Positions 45,595 to 53,236 of a DNA stretch of 64,000 bases are shown piece by piece. A model generated the notes under the pieces. It made no database searches and had not been told where the DNA came from. It saw nothing but the letters and a program-made list of their open reading frames with translations. The stretch lies in assembly GCF_040126055.1 (NCBI RefSeq), contig NZ_CP143541.1, forward strand, positions 3,286,001-3,350,000, read 5' to 3'. This DNA comes from Pseudalkalibacillus sp. SCS-8. GTDB taxonomy: Bacteria > Bacillota > Bacilli > Bacillales > Fictibacillaceae. The translations under genes and the position numbers were made by a program. Numbering within the stretch: position 1 is the first letter of the stretch; the number at the start of each line of letters is the position of its first letter.

Positions 45595-47886
45595 TTAAAG
45601 ACTCCCTTCCAAGGCTTTCATATTTTCAATGATTTTCTCAACGAAACTGCAATTAGGGTTAAGTGCTACTTTTTCTAAAAACTTGTATAAAGTCTCTCCT
45701 AATGAACGGTCCATCTGGAGGATTTCAAATACGATCAGTTCAGCGGTTACATGCATATCTTTCACACCCAATTGGATGAACCAATCTTCTAAAAGGGTTA
45801 TGGTCTTTTGTTTGGTCAGGCGATTTCGAAGTCCCTCTGCTAAAAGTGGGATGATCCAATTGCGTCGTACCTCTTTATCGCGGAGGAGAACGCTTGCTTT
45901 TAGTGTGCTGTCTTCTATGACGTTAATGAAGAACTCCGTCGCTTTGATTCGCTCCAAGCCTTTGTATTTCGCAACGGCATACAACAGCTTTTTAAAAATG
46001 ATTTCATAATACGCAGTGTTGGCGTTCGGATTGGATAAAAGAAACGATATGCTCCTCGCGATCGTATCATTCATTTTTGTCAGGTTCGGATCGTGGTACA
46101 TCGCGATAATATCGCCCATTGCCTGAGGTAAGAGAATTGCGCCGACTCTTGATGTATATGTCGCTGCAGCCGTCCACCGTAGATTGTAGTTGTTACGGAG
46201 TGACCCCCACGAATGGAGCAGCCGTGAAATCTGTGCGATGTACTGGCGATCGTACGACAACAGCTTCAACACCTTTACCGCAGAGTACCGGTAGTACGGT
46301 GACTTGTGATTCGCCCACCCTTGCAGCAATTCATTACGAATGTAGCTAAAATCCAATGTTGCTAAATAAACGACGGTTTGGATGACCTCTTCTTTCAGCT
46401 TGAAGGTCTTATCTTCAATGAGAAGATGAATCCATTCGACGATTGTTTTCCTTAAGTCCGGATAGTGCTGCCACATGTGACGGAGGATAAGATCCGCATT
46501 ATCTTTATTCGTAAAGGTGATGAACTCCACCGTATCCATGCCGATATCGGTCGTGATCGGTTTCTTATACGTTCTCGCCTGTAAAAATTCCAGCTCCGCC
46601 TCAAGGGTTTGTAAGCTAGTGTCTTCCCTGCCGATATTGATCTGTTCACTCACGTGTTGGGCATGCTTTGAAAACTCGAGCAACGGAATATCTCGTAAAA
46701 CAGCCAACGTAAGAAGCTTTGAAAATTGTGATCTCGTTATGTCGTTGTTGAAATAGTGACGGATCCGTTCCTGGGTGAGCTGGGCGATGTAATCGTTGAG
46801 CTGCGCTGATGTAAGACCTTTTGTTTGCAGAATGAACGTCGCTAATTGCTCCACCTTGGCAGGGGCAAATTCACTTTGTTCTAACATTTGTTTGTTCGTA
46901 TGTATGAATTGTAGAGCGGATGTTTTCGTATCTTCAGTTGCGGTTTCAATCTGTTTTTTTACTAATTGGTATCGATCAGGAGCATCCTCAATTGTGATAC
47001 TGACAGGGTCCAAACTTTCGTTGTAATCCGTAGTATTGCTGCTCGTCAGAATCAAGTAGCTGTTGTTTTCTTCAAGATTCTTCATCAATAAACGGACCGT
47101 TTGGTGATTGGCACTTACCAACATGTCGAGAGCGACATTGTCGATGAGATAGCCGGTATCCTTTTTTAGGCGGCTCGTTGCAAGCAGGTCGAACGTCGTG
47201 TCTCCGATGATTTGATTGATTTGTGAGAGATTGAGTTCGTTTAGAATATGTAAGGATGTTGTATATTTGCCTACGCGTTTTGAACTTTTTAAATAGAGTA
47301 AGTGATGCTTGGACAGGATTTCTGCAGCAACCTGCCGCTCTTTAACCGGGACGTAGCGTGCTTTTATGCTCTCAAGTTCTTCTGCTGGTATTTTATAGAG
47401 AGAGCCCAGCTTGCTGTATTGGATGTTCGCTGTACTTGTGATGTTGCGCGGCGCGTTATCCGGCGTGATGTCTGTATAGTTATCAAACGCATCATGTTCC
47501 TGCACTTTCAGGACAAGCTCTTCGATCCTTTCTTGTAAGTTGGTTTCATCGACATAAATCCAGGTGTGGCTCTTAATGTGATACTCCATCCAATTGGAAA
47601 GCTGACAGTCGTCGACTCGAATTGGAATGATCGTTTTATTGTAGGACGTGGCAAGCTCGACTTCATTGGCAACCTGATTCGAAACACAAGAGTCTTTCGA
47701 AATGATCAGGAAGAAGATTTTCCTTCTTTTAATTTCAATTGGAATCTCATTGCCATAATTTACACCAGTATGGGCATCTCTCGGTGCATACCAACAAGGA
47801 ATGCCTTGATTCTCAATTTCATTCAGTATCTTTTCACAAATCTCACGGTCATGTTTTGAGTAGCTGATAAAAGCTTCGAAATCCAA
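45595..47886 (-). CDS. TIR-domain protein with degenerate NTPase-like centre and helical-repeat C-terminus
   Basis: The 763-residue protein starts with TTG seven bases after AAAGGAGG. Its N-terminal TIR domain (1-130) has AFISYSKHDREICEKI, CWYAPRD, FFLIISKDSCVSN and NEVELAT with E75 in the position of the NADase catalytic Glu. The centre (about 175-330) reads like a STAND-type NTPase that has decayed: KSSKRVGKYTTS replaces Walker A and GYLIDN resembles Walker B. The remainder is helical, HEAT-like (for example YYRYSAVKVLKLLSYD). It probably senses a signal and depletes NAD or makes a cyclic ADP-ribose product. Function is inferred; family and order are seen. Confidence 0.85.
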   Translation of the reverse strand: MDFEAFISYSKHDREICEKILNEIENQGIPCWYAPRDAHTGVNYGNEIPIEIKRRKIFFLIISKDSCVSNQVANEVELATSYNKTIIPIRVDDCQLSNWMEYHIKSHTWIYVDETNLQERIEELVLKVQEHDAFDNYTDITPDNAPRNITSTANIQYSKLGSLYKIPAEELESIKARYVPVKERQVAAEILSKHHLLYLKSSKRVGKYTTSLHILNELNLSQINQIIGDTTFDLLATSRLKKDTGYLIDNVALDMLVSANHQTVRLLMKNLEENNSYLILTSSNTTDYNESLDPVSITIEDAPDRYQLVKKQIETATEDTKTSALQFIHTNKQMLEQSEFAPAKVEQLATFILQTKGLTSAQLNDYIAQLTQERIRHYFNNDITRSQFSKLLTLAVLRDIPLLEFSKHAQHVSEQINIGREDTSLQTLEAELEFLQARTYKKPITTDIGMDTVEFITFTNKDNADLILRHMWQHYPDLRKTIVEWIHLLIEDKTFKLKEEVIQTVVYLATLDFSYIRNELLQGWANHKSPYYRYSAVKVLKLLSYDRQYIAQISRLLHSWGSLRNNYNLRWTAAATYTSRVGAILLPQAMGDIIAMYHDPNLTKMNDTIARSISFLLSNPNANTAYYEIIFKKLLYAVAKYKGLERIKATEFFINVIEDSTLKASVLLRDKEVRRNWIIPLLAEGLRNRLTKQKTITLLEDWFIQLGVKDMHVTAELIVFEILQMDRSLGETLYKFLEKVALNPNCSFVEKIIENMKALEGSL

Positions 47887-47904
47887 TGAAGTCCCTCCTT
47901 TGTT

Positions 47905-49812
47905 CTATTGTTGTTTTCGACTGATTTCATAGCCTTGACTCGTTACAACTGGATAAACAGACATGACCGTATCGCGGTCGTATTGCTTAAACGTCTTGTT
48001 ATACACATGGTCGATTTTTTCAAGTTCATCCCAGCTGACAAGACAAGCGTGCTTTTTCATCTCATTTACCTTATGAGGTTTATCGGGGTTTAATTCCGTC
48101 AAAGTCGTCCAGCCGTTGACCCAATGGAACGCATTCCAACGGTTGTGCTCGATTTCCGCTAACGCTTCAAGCTTAGGCGTGACGACGTCTTCGAACTCAG
48201 GCTTGCTTAGGGCTTCTGTCGATTCCTTAACCCTTTTTAATCCAAGTAAAAAGAGCTTTGTGTCGATGTGATCGGCTTGGGCGCGGTTTGAATCTTTTAA
48301 GAAAAAGGTCAGTTGATTCCATGTAGGCACGGCCTGCTTCGTTTCTTCTAAGTATCGGTTGTGGATCGTTTTCGCCATTTCATCGAGCTGTTCATCAATC
48401 AGCACGTCAAAGGAACACGTTTTTTGGATGGATCCGAATTGGATGATGTTTTTAAATCGTTTTTCATTGTTATGGATCCAGTTTGCCAGTGTGATTTCCT
48501 CCGTCATTTTAATGTAGACCGGGAGATGCTGGCAGTTTTCCTGGATGAACATTCCTTGTAGAAGGTCATCATGATCGCTCTGCAAACAGACGAATATATG
48601 ACTGATGTCCTCCGTATCGACGACCGTGTTCAATGGATCTGTGCCAACTTCATGCTGGATGAATTCGATGTCACAAGCATTCGTGATCTGCGGGAACCGG
48701 ATGAAAAATTGCTTCTCTTTTAATGGTGCTTCGCGGTCAATGACGGTAATTTTCGTTTTGTCATTCGTTGTGCTGAAGTGGGAGCGCAACACGGTTTGGA
48801 TGGCCACGTGCATGCCTGTAATGCCGAACCCGATAATGAGAATGTGCGGACGTTCCGGCTTACCTTTTTCCAGGAAGCTTGGGTCCGTTTCATAAAGCGG
48901 GTAGTGATTCAACACTTCCCTTACACCAAGTTCTTCGAGGTTGACGAGCTTCAAGTTCGCTTTCTCGGCGAGTGCGCTGCCTTCCGATTCCAATTCTTCA
49001 TAGATGCTTTTAAACTTCGGATCAATGAACCGGACAATCACGTTAATGGAGGCTTGCGCTTGTTTTGGATTCTTTTCAAGTAGGATGTTTTTCACATTCA
49101 TTAATAGGTTCAGATTGTGGCTATCATTTTTCGAAAGGATAATGATGCTACGGCTACGTTTGATTGTCCATTTCTGTGTTTGGGTATTGTTGAGCAGGTC
49201 CCCCGTAATCAAGACCGCACCTTTCGCTTTTAAATAGTCCTGTTCAGATTGGGAGAGATTTTTTTCAAAAATGACGACTCTTTTCTTATGTAAAAGGAGA
49301 TCTTCTGCGAGCAGTTTGCTCTCTTTGTTGAGTCCGTAAATGACATAGTGATTCCCAAAAAGGATGTATGTATTCAGCTTCAGCTGGTTGCGAGTCACCG
49401 AATAAATGATGGAAAGGATAGCGGAAGCAATATAGCCAATCGCACTCCAACGTGCGATTTCAATCGGCAGCGGGTATTGGACGAATTTGTTTCCTGAGTC
49501 AGGTCCGAAAACATTATCGACATCCAAGATGAAGAGGCGCGCCGTCGAGTAGAAAGCATTTAATAGATTGTAAGTTTCATTTGCATATGTAAGGAAACCA
49601 TAAAGACCAGAGGCGATTGCTATCATAAAAAAGGAAAACTGCAGAAAATAACGCTGCATGATCAGGTGAGCGATGGTCAGAAACACCATCACAGCAGTGA
49701 TCAGAATGAAATACCTTAGTGTGAAGGGCTCAATTGTAAACTGTAGTACAATGATACCTAAAATTATAATGAAATATGCCCATAAAATTGGTTTATTTTT
49801 CATGATACTCAT
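47905..49812 (-). CDS. Membrane protein with two TrkA-N/RCK domains and a C-terminal RyR domain
   Basis: The 635-residue protein has four or five N-terminal spans (about 10-145), without a clear potassium selectivity filter. It then has a first Rossmann domain (about 152-290: YVIYGLNKESKLLAEDL, AVLITGD) and a second (about 322-470: ILIIGFGITGMHVA with GxGxxG). The last 81 residues (from 555: EHNRWNAFHWVNGW ... HACLVSWDELEKID ... QYDRD) match the ryanodine-receptor RyR domain. In bacteria RyR domains are known from TrkA-N and TIR-linked predicted signalling systems. It leads the operon, 18 bases before the TIR gene. Channel, sensor or receptor roles remain open. Confidence 0.85.
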   Translation of the reverse strand: MSIMKNKPILWAYFIIILGIIVLQFTIEPFTLRYFILITAVMVFLTIAHLIMQRYFLQFSFFMIAIASGLYGFLTYANETYNLLNAFYSTARLFILDVDNVFGPDSGNKFVQYPLPIEIARWSAIGYIASAILSIIYSVTRNQLKLNTYILFGNHYVIYGLNKESKLLAEDLLLHKKRVVIFEKNLSQSEQDYLKAKGAVLITGDLLNNTQTQKWTIKRSRSIIILSKNDSHNLNLLMNVKNILLEKNPKQAQASINVIVRFIDPKFKSIYEELESEGSALAEKANLKLVNLEELGVREVLNHYPLYETDPSFLEKGKPERPHILIIGFGITGMHVAIQTVLRSHFSTTNDKTKITVIDREAPLKEKQFFIRFPQITNACDIEFIQHEVGTDPLNTVVDTEDISHIFVCLQSDHDDLLQGMFIQENCQHLPVYIKMTEEITLANWIHNNEKRFKNIIQFGSIQKTCSFDVLIDEQLDEMAKTIHNRYLEETKQAVPTWNQLTFFLKDSNRAQADHIDTKLFLLGLKRVKESTEALSKPEFEDVVTPKLEALAEIEHNRWNAFHWVNGWTTLTELNPDKPHKVNEMKKHACLVSWDELEKIDHVYNKTFKQYDRDTVMSVYPVVTSQGYEISRKQQ

Positions 49813-49848
49813 CCAATCGCGTCATTTTATAATGCTATATTCATAGGT

Positions 49849-49870
49849 ATTATATCTTATTCTGGTTATT
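49849..49870 (-). promoter_or_regulatory. Weak promoter candidate of the TIR/RyR operon
   Basis: A TATAAT box (complement of 49849-49854) lies about 37 bases before the start of the RyR gene, in the gap behind the rap-phr terminator. Only a poor -35 (TGGTAT, 17 bases away) is seen. Confidence 0.35.
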
Positions 49871-49921
49871 AATACCATAAGAGCTAGAAAAAGGGTTTTT
49901 TGAACAATATGTTATGAATAC

Positions 49922-49957
49922 AAAAAAGGTACTGCCGGTTAATGGCAATACCTTTTA
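49922..49957 (-). terminator. Terminator of the rap-phr operon
   Basis: AAAAGGTA-x-TGCC pairs with GGCA-x-TACCTTTT around a seven-base loop, with six T on the minus strand. It lies 23 bases after the phr stop and separates rap-phr from the TIR operon. Confidence 0.8.
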
Positions 49958-49979
49958 AAATATGATGTTCGTATTTAAA

Positions 49980-50117
49980 TTATGCTCCGTTAATGACTAC
50001 GTCTGATACGACTCCACGCTCAGATGCTTCTAGTTGAGTAGAGTTAGAATCTGTTGCACCTACAAGTACTGCTACTGCTACAGCTGCTACGACCAAAAGT
50101 CCTTTTACCTTTTTCAT
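49980..50117 (-). CDS. phr: Phr-like signalling peptide precursor
   Basis: A 45-codon gene whose ATG overlaps the rap stop by four bases (ATGA). The precursor has a lysine head (MKKVKG), a hydrophobic signal peptide rich in Val and Ala, and a polar C-terminal part SERGVVSDVVINGA. The segment ERGVV matches the Phr pattern of a basic second residue followed by small residues (compare ERGMT of PhrC). It is internal rather than terminal, as in PhrK. After export and cleavage the pentapeptide would re-enter through Opp and inhibit the Rap protein. Rap target and mature end are inferred. Confidence 0.85.
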   Translation of the reverse strand: MKKVKGLLVVAAVAVAVLVGATDSNSTQLEASERGVVSDVVINGA

Positions 50118-51214
50118 TTTAACGCCTCCATATAATTAATTGTTTTATTAGCATTTAACGCTAATTCATAAAAATAGACTGCTTTCTCATACTCATTGGT
50201 TTTACTATAAGATTGTGCAAAGAGTTTCGAATACTCTTCTACTTCTTGCCATTGCTTTTCTTCTTGGAAGTAGGCAATTGATTCAAGAATGATGTCATCA
50301 TCAAAGTTATTTGGTTCGAGATACAACAAGTTCAATAAGCGGAATTTATGCGTGTATTCTAAGTTGGGTGTTTCTTTGAGGTAATTAAGACCTCGTTTCA
50401 TCCATTCTGTAATATCTCGGAGGTTACCCATTCTGCAATGTTCTCGACAAATGAGGAAGCATGCTTTCATGTTGTGCTCATATGAAGGATCAAGAGCAAG
50501 GGAGTTAAGATACCGGATGCCTGCCTCAGATAAACCTTGTTCCGTGTAGAAAAAACCTAAATTATGTAACACACGATTGTGTAATTCTTGATCTGATACT
50601 TCTTTCGCGTACATTAAGGCTGTATGTAATTTTTCTTCTGCTATGTCGTATTGCCTCATGTCTACATAATTCAAACCAAGTAGCATTTCACAGTCTGCAA
50701 TTCTACCTTTTTGAGATTCATCTTCAAAGATTTTCTGGGCATGTTTAACATGTGAGACAGAAATCAATGATTGTCTGACAAAATAATAGGCACAAGCAAT
50801 TTTGTAATTGTACTCCCCTTGGTCAATACGGTTATCTACCAAATCCACAAGATTCTCAGCTGATTTGAATTCTAATAAGGCTTCTTCATATTTCTTTTCT
50901 TGATAAGCACTAAGGCCTTTCAAAAAGAAATAATAAAATTGCTGTTGGCGATCCAATCGAGCTTCTTTAGAATCCAAGTATTCAATTATTTCTTTTGTCT
51001 GTTGTGGATCTTTCTTCAGTAGATGATGTCTTAAATCAATGAGCTTAGCTGTGAGGAACAAGCTTTCATGGGGTAAATCATATGAAGTGTCATGGAGTAT
51101 AGTTACATTTTCTCTCATTTTGTTAGCGTTTTCAACATTTTTTTCTCGGATGGACGTATGCCAGCTTCGTAACAGGCTGCCAATATCCGAGGATACCATT
51201 GAAACATCCAGCAT
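50114..51214 (-). CDS. Rap-family TPR regulator (response-regulator aspartate phosphatase or inhibitor)
   Basis: The 366-residue protein has normal Rap length. An N-terminal three-helix bundle (about 1-70) with SSDIGSLLRSWHTSIREKN leads into six or seven TPR-like repeats (for example YNYKIACAYYFVRQSLISVSH, IADCEMLLGLNYVDMRQYDIA, LHNRVLHNLGFFYTEQG). GGAGGT lies seven bases before the ATG. Rap proteins act on Spo0F or ComA-type partners and are blocked by their Phr pentapeptide. The phr gene overlaps its 3' end, as in classical cassettes. A palindrome at 51245-51262 may control it. The partner protein cannot be identified. Confidence 0.9.
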   Translation of the reverse strand: MLDVSMVSSDIGSLLRSWHTSIREKNVENANKMRENVTILHDTSYDLPHESLFLTAKLIDLRHHLLKKDPQQTKEIIEYLDSKEARLDRQQQFYYFFLKGLSAYQEKKYEEALLEFKSAENLVDLVDNRIDQGEYNYKIACAYYFVRQSLISVSHVKHAQKIFEDESQKGRIADCEMLLGLNYVDMRQYDIAEEKLHTALMYAKEVSDQELHNRVLHNLGFFYTEQGLSEAGIRYLNSLALDPSYEHNMKACFLICREHCRMGNLRDITEWMKRGLNYLKETPNLEYTHKFRLLNLLYLEPNNFDDDIILESIAYFQEEKQWQEVEEYSKLFAQSYSKTNEYEKAVYFYELALNANKTINYMEALK

Positions 51215-51244
51215 TCCAATACCTCCACCATTTGTTACTTCGAT

Positions 51245-51262
51245 GATACCACATGTAGTATC
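51245..51262. promoter_or_regulatory. Palindromic operator candidate upstream of rap
   Basis: GATACCACATGTAGTATC is an 18-bp near-perfect palindrome (one central mismatch pair), 31 bases upstream of the rap start and within its expected promoter or leader. Confidence 0.45.
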
Positions 51263-51344
51263 TTGTAGTATTGGGAAAATTAAGAATTTTTAGCATAAAT
51301 ATTCAGCTGTTTTTTGTTGTAATTTTCCCAAGTTTTTCTAGTTG

Positions 51345-51404
51345 GTGTCAGGCACCAATTCTGAAGCTAAGCGTACCAAGGGGTTACGGCCGGTGCCTGA
51401 CACT
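51345..51404. repeat. REP-like palindrome, copy 3
   Basis: GTGTCAGGCACC (51345-51356) inverted as GGTGCCTGACAC (51392-51403), 35 bases apart. It lies between the divergent rap and ERDAIIPD-peptide genes. Confidence 0.8.
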
Positions 51405-51446
51405 TTTATGTTAACTGGAGTCATTATCCTATAGAGGATATAAATT

Positions 51447-51611
51447 GTGCCTGATACCCATACACCTCAACTGGCTGAAAGAGATGCGATCATTCCTGAT
51501 GGCACTGATCCGTCATTACGCACGGAAAGAGACGCGATTATTCCTGATTCGCCACTTTTGACTGAAAGAGATGCCATCATTCCTGACTCTGAGAAGAAGG
51601 GTAATGCATAG
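51447..51611 (+). CDS. 54-residue peptide with three ERDAIIPD repeats
   Basis: A GTG-started frame (AGAGGA eight bases upstream) encodes MPDTHTPQLAERDAIIPDG and two further TERDAIIPD copies, spaced by 16 residues each and ending SEKKGNA. DNA for the repeats differs at third positions (GCG ATC ATT, GCG ATT ATT, GCC ATC ATT), which shows selection on the peptide. A strong terminator follows 32 bases after the stop. There is no signal peptide or membrane span. I do not recognise the family. The ER-plus-small-residue motif resembles Phr peptides, and rap-phr is next door, but export would need another route. A coat or spore peptide is an alternative. Confidence 0.72.
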   Translation: MPDTHTPQLAERDAIIPDGTDPSLRTERDAIIPDSPLLTERDAIIPDSEKKGNA

Positions 51612-51642
51612 AAAGAGACTTTTTGATAAAAAAATACGTAAG

Positions 51643-51678
51643 AAGAGACCAAATCATCTGCGAGTTGGTCTCTTTTTT
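51643..51678 (+). terminator. Terminator of the ERDAIIPD peptide gene
   Basis: AAGAGACCAA (51643-51652) pairs with TTGGTCTCTT (51665-51674), then TTTTTT on the plus strand. Confidence 0.85.
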
Positions 51679-51683
51679 CTTGT

Positions 51684-52028
51684 TTAAACTTTATTCAATG
51701 TTGTTGTTAGATGTTCGTTTCGCACTTCTAACAGGTAATTTTTGATGACATAGTCTCTCCCACCATGCCTATCATACCAAGCTTTCACTCTACTTTTGTG
51801 GGCTTCATCACTTCTAACATTAGCTTCAATTTCTTTATACTTTTCGTAACTGTCATACTCCCAAATCGCAAATATCTCAGTGGTTGTCTCATCATTAGGA
51901 ATCATCCATCTGCCTACTATTCGGGCACCATGTTTTATTTGATTCGGCAAATTATTTTCATTGAAATGCGCATTGAAAGCTTCAACAAATTCATTTCTTA
52001 CAATATAAAATTTCCTTCTATAAAACAA
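51684..52028 (-). CDS. NIPSNAP-family protein
   Basis: The 114-residue protein has the NIPSNAP pattern: RKFYIVRNEFVEAFNAHFNE, GARIVGRWMIP, TTEIFAIWEYDSYEKYKEIEANVRSDE (split here as EIFAIWEYDS and YEKYKEIEANV) and VKAWYDRH. This dimeric ferredoxin-like fold is widespread in Bacillus and has no agreed enzyme activity. The start is TTG, nine bases from AAGGAG. It follows the selenoprotein candidate by 12 bases on the same strand, so the two are probably one operon. Confidence 0.82.
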   Translation of the reverse strand: MFYRRKFYIVRNEFVEAFNAHFNENNLPNQIKHGARIVGRWMIPNDETTTEIFAIWEYDSYEKYKEIEANVRSDEAHKSRVKAWYDRHGGRDYVIKNYLLEVRNEHLTTTLNKV

Positions 52029-52040
52029 ATGCCTGACTCC

Positions 52041-53069
52041 TTATCTTTCTTTTATTAAAACCTGTCTGTAGAATTCTGAGTTCTTCACTTTGGTATCGAG
52101 CGCGGTGCCAGTGGCGTCTGCGACTCGGTTGATGGCGTTGAAGAAGGCGATGATGGCTGCAGCGCTAAGTAATCCTTCTGTTCCAACCTCTTTGAACAGT
52201 TCGTGTTTGGATTGGCGAATTTGTTCAGGTGTCCCACGGAGAACGTGGTGAGTGTATGCCAATAGTTCGTCTTTGTGACGCACATGGATTTCTTCACCTG
52301 TGGTTCCGTTCATTTTAGCCGCACTCTCACGGAGGCGGGTATCATGATAGGTCGTTCAGTAGAAGCATTCGTTTAACGCCGATACTTCCGTTGCAATTAG
52401 TTCGATCTGGAGCTTATCCAGTGCATGTTCTGTATGGTAGAGCTCGAACATCAGGGAAACGAAGCCCAGCTGCTCGTCTGGAACGATCGTCATCGCTCGC
52501 ATGATGTTTGCGACAAGACCTGAGAGATCCATCATCTTTTGATAGTGTTCTTTTATACCAGCGTCGGTCACCTGTTCAGGGACGATGGTCGGTACCCACG
52601 CTGAATGAATTTCTAATCCATCAGGAAGATACTCCGTCGGTACTCCGACTTGCGGTGTTGGTAAAGGTAACTGTTCGAGATCGAGTGCTTTCGTGTATGT
52701 ATCGACGGTAAGTGTAGTGGCAATTACACCGATGATTTCAACATAGGCTGCATCGCTCAGGCCTGTTTCGCGAATGGTGTTCAACCAGTTCTCAGATAAT
52801 CTCCCACTGTCATTCGTTACTCTGTGGATGACTTCAATGACGTTTTGAGGTAATGCCGTGCCACTTTCATGCTCCCCTTTGACGGCATTTGGGGACAGAG
52901 CTTGTTTTTGCTGCTGGCAGAGCTTGCAGGATGGAGCGTGTCTTACTTCTTCTGCTATGGAGACCCGCTCTTCACCGCTCCACCAATAGCCTGCACGACT
53001 CAAGCGATCCCACTCTGCTTTAAAGGTGTTAAGGACACTCTGGTTAATCGGTAAGTCAGATTGAATCAA
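52041..53069 (-). CDS. AhpD-like alkylhydroperoxidase-related protein with in-frame UGA at the CxxC centre (selenoprotein candidate)
   Basis: Two adjacent in-frame segments, 52359-53069 and 52041-52355, are separated only by a single TGA at 52356-52358. Read through, they give 342 residues: an N-terminal domain with SCKLC (C48, C51) and a C-terminal AhpD/CMD-type domain with ATEVSALNECFY-U-TTYHDTRL. The UGA (residue 238) stands exactly at the second Cys of the CxxCxxxH redox centre (C235, H242). A hairpin with SECIS features begins 17 bases later. The start is TTG at 53069, with AAGGTGG and a promoter just upstream. It may reduce peroxides. Nonsense mutation is the alternative, but position and intact downstream frame favour selenocysteine. 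Confidence 0.75.
52319..52338 (-). promoter_or_regulatory. SECIS-like hairpin after the in-frame UGA
   Basis: On the minus strand CCGCCTC pairs with GAG and GCGG across one bulged U, closing a CGTGA loop. The loop starts 24 bases after the UGA and has G in its second position, as required by the bacterial SECIS consensus. Confidence 0.6.
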
Positions 53070-53094
53070 AAGAATACACCACCTTTTTCTTCTG

Positions 53095-53123
53095 ATTATA
53101 CTGGTAATTGTAAGAACATTCAA
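53095..53123 (-). promoter_or_regulatory. Sigma-A promoter of the selenoprotein candidate gene
   Basis: TTGAAT (complement of 53118-53123), 17 bases, TATAAT (complement of 53095-53100). It lies 26 bases before the chosen TTG start and rules out the longer in-frame start at 53144. Confidence 0.75.
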
Positions 53124-53132
53124 AATTGTTGT

Positions 53133-53193
53133 AGTGTCAGGCACCGTTTAGGATGCCTTGGTACCATTGACTTCTTAAACGGTGCCTGACACT
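53133..53193. repeat. REP-like palindrome, copy 4
   Basis: An 18-bp perfect inverted repeat, AGTGTCAGGCACCGTTTA at 53133-53150 and its complement at 53176-53193. It abuts the promoter of the selenoprotein candidate. Confidence 0.88.
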
Positions 53194-53233
53194 AAGACAA
53201 AAGCTACTGGCATTTCGCCAGTAGCTTCCTTTT
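53194..53233. terminator. Terminator of the zinc-ribbon membrane operon
   Basis: AAGCTACTGGC (53201-53211) pairs with GCCAGTAGCTT (53217-53227), with TTTTG on the minus side and TTTTTT shortly after on the plus side. It ends transcription from the convergent or tandem gene stopping at 53237. Confidence 0.8.
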
Positions 53234-53236
53234 TTA

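Noticed and set aside
53069..53144. Upstream extension of the AhpD-like gene to an in-frame ATG at 53144
   Set aside because: The extension would include the -35 and -10 boxes and the end of a REP palindrome; a TTG behind AAGGTGG at 53069 explains the start better.
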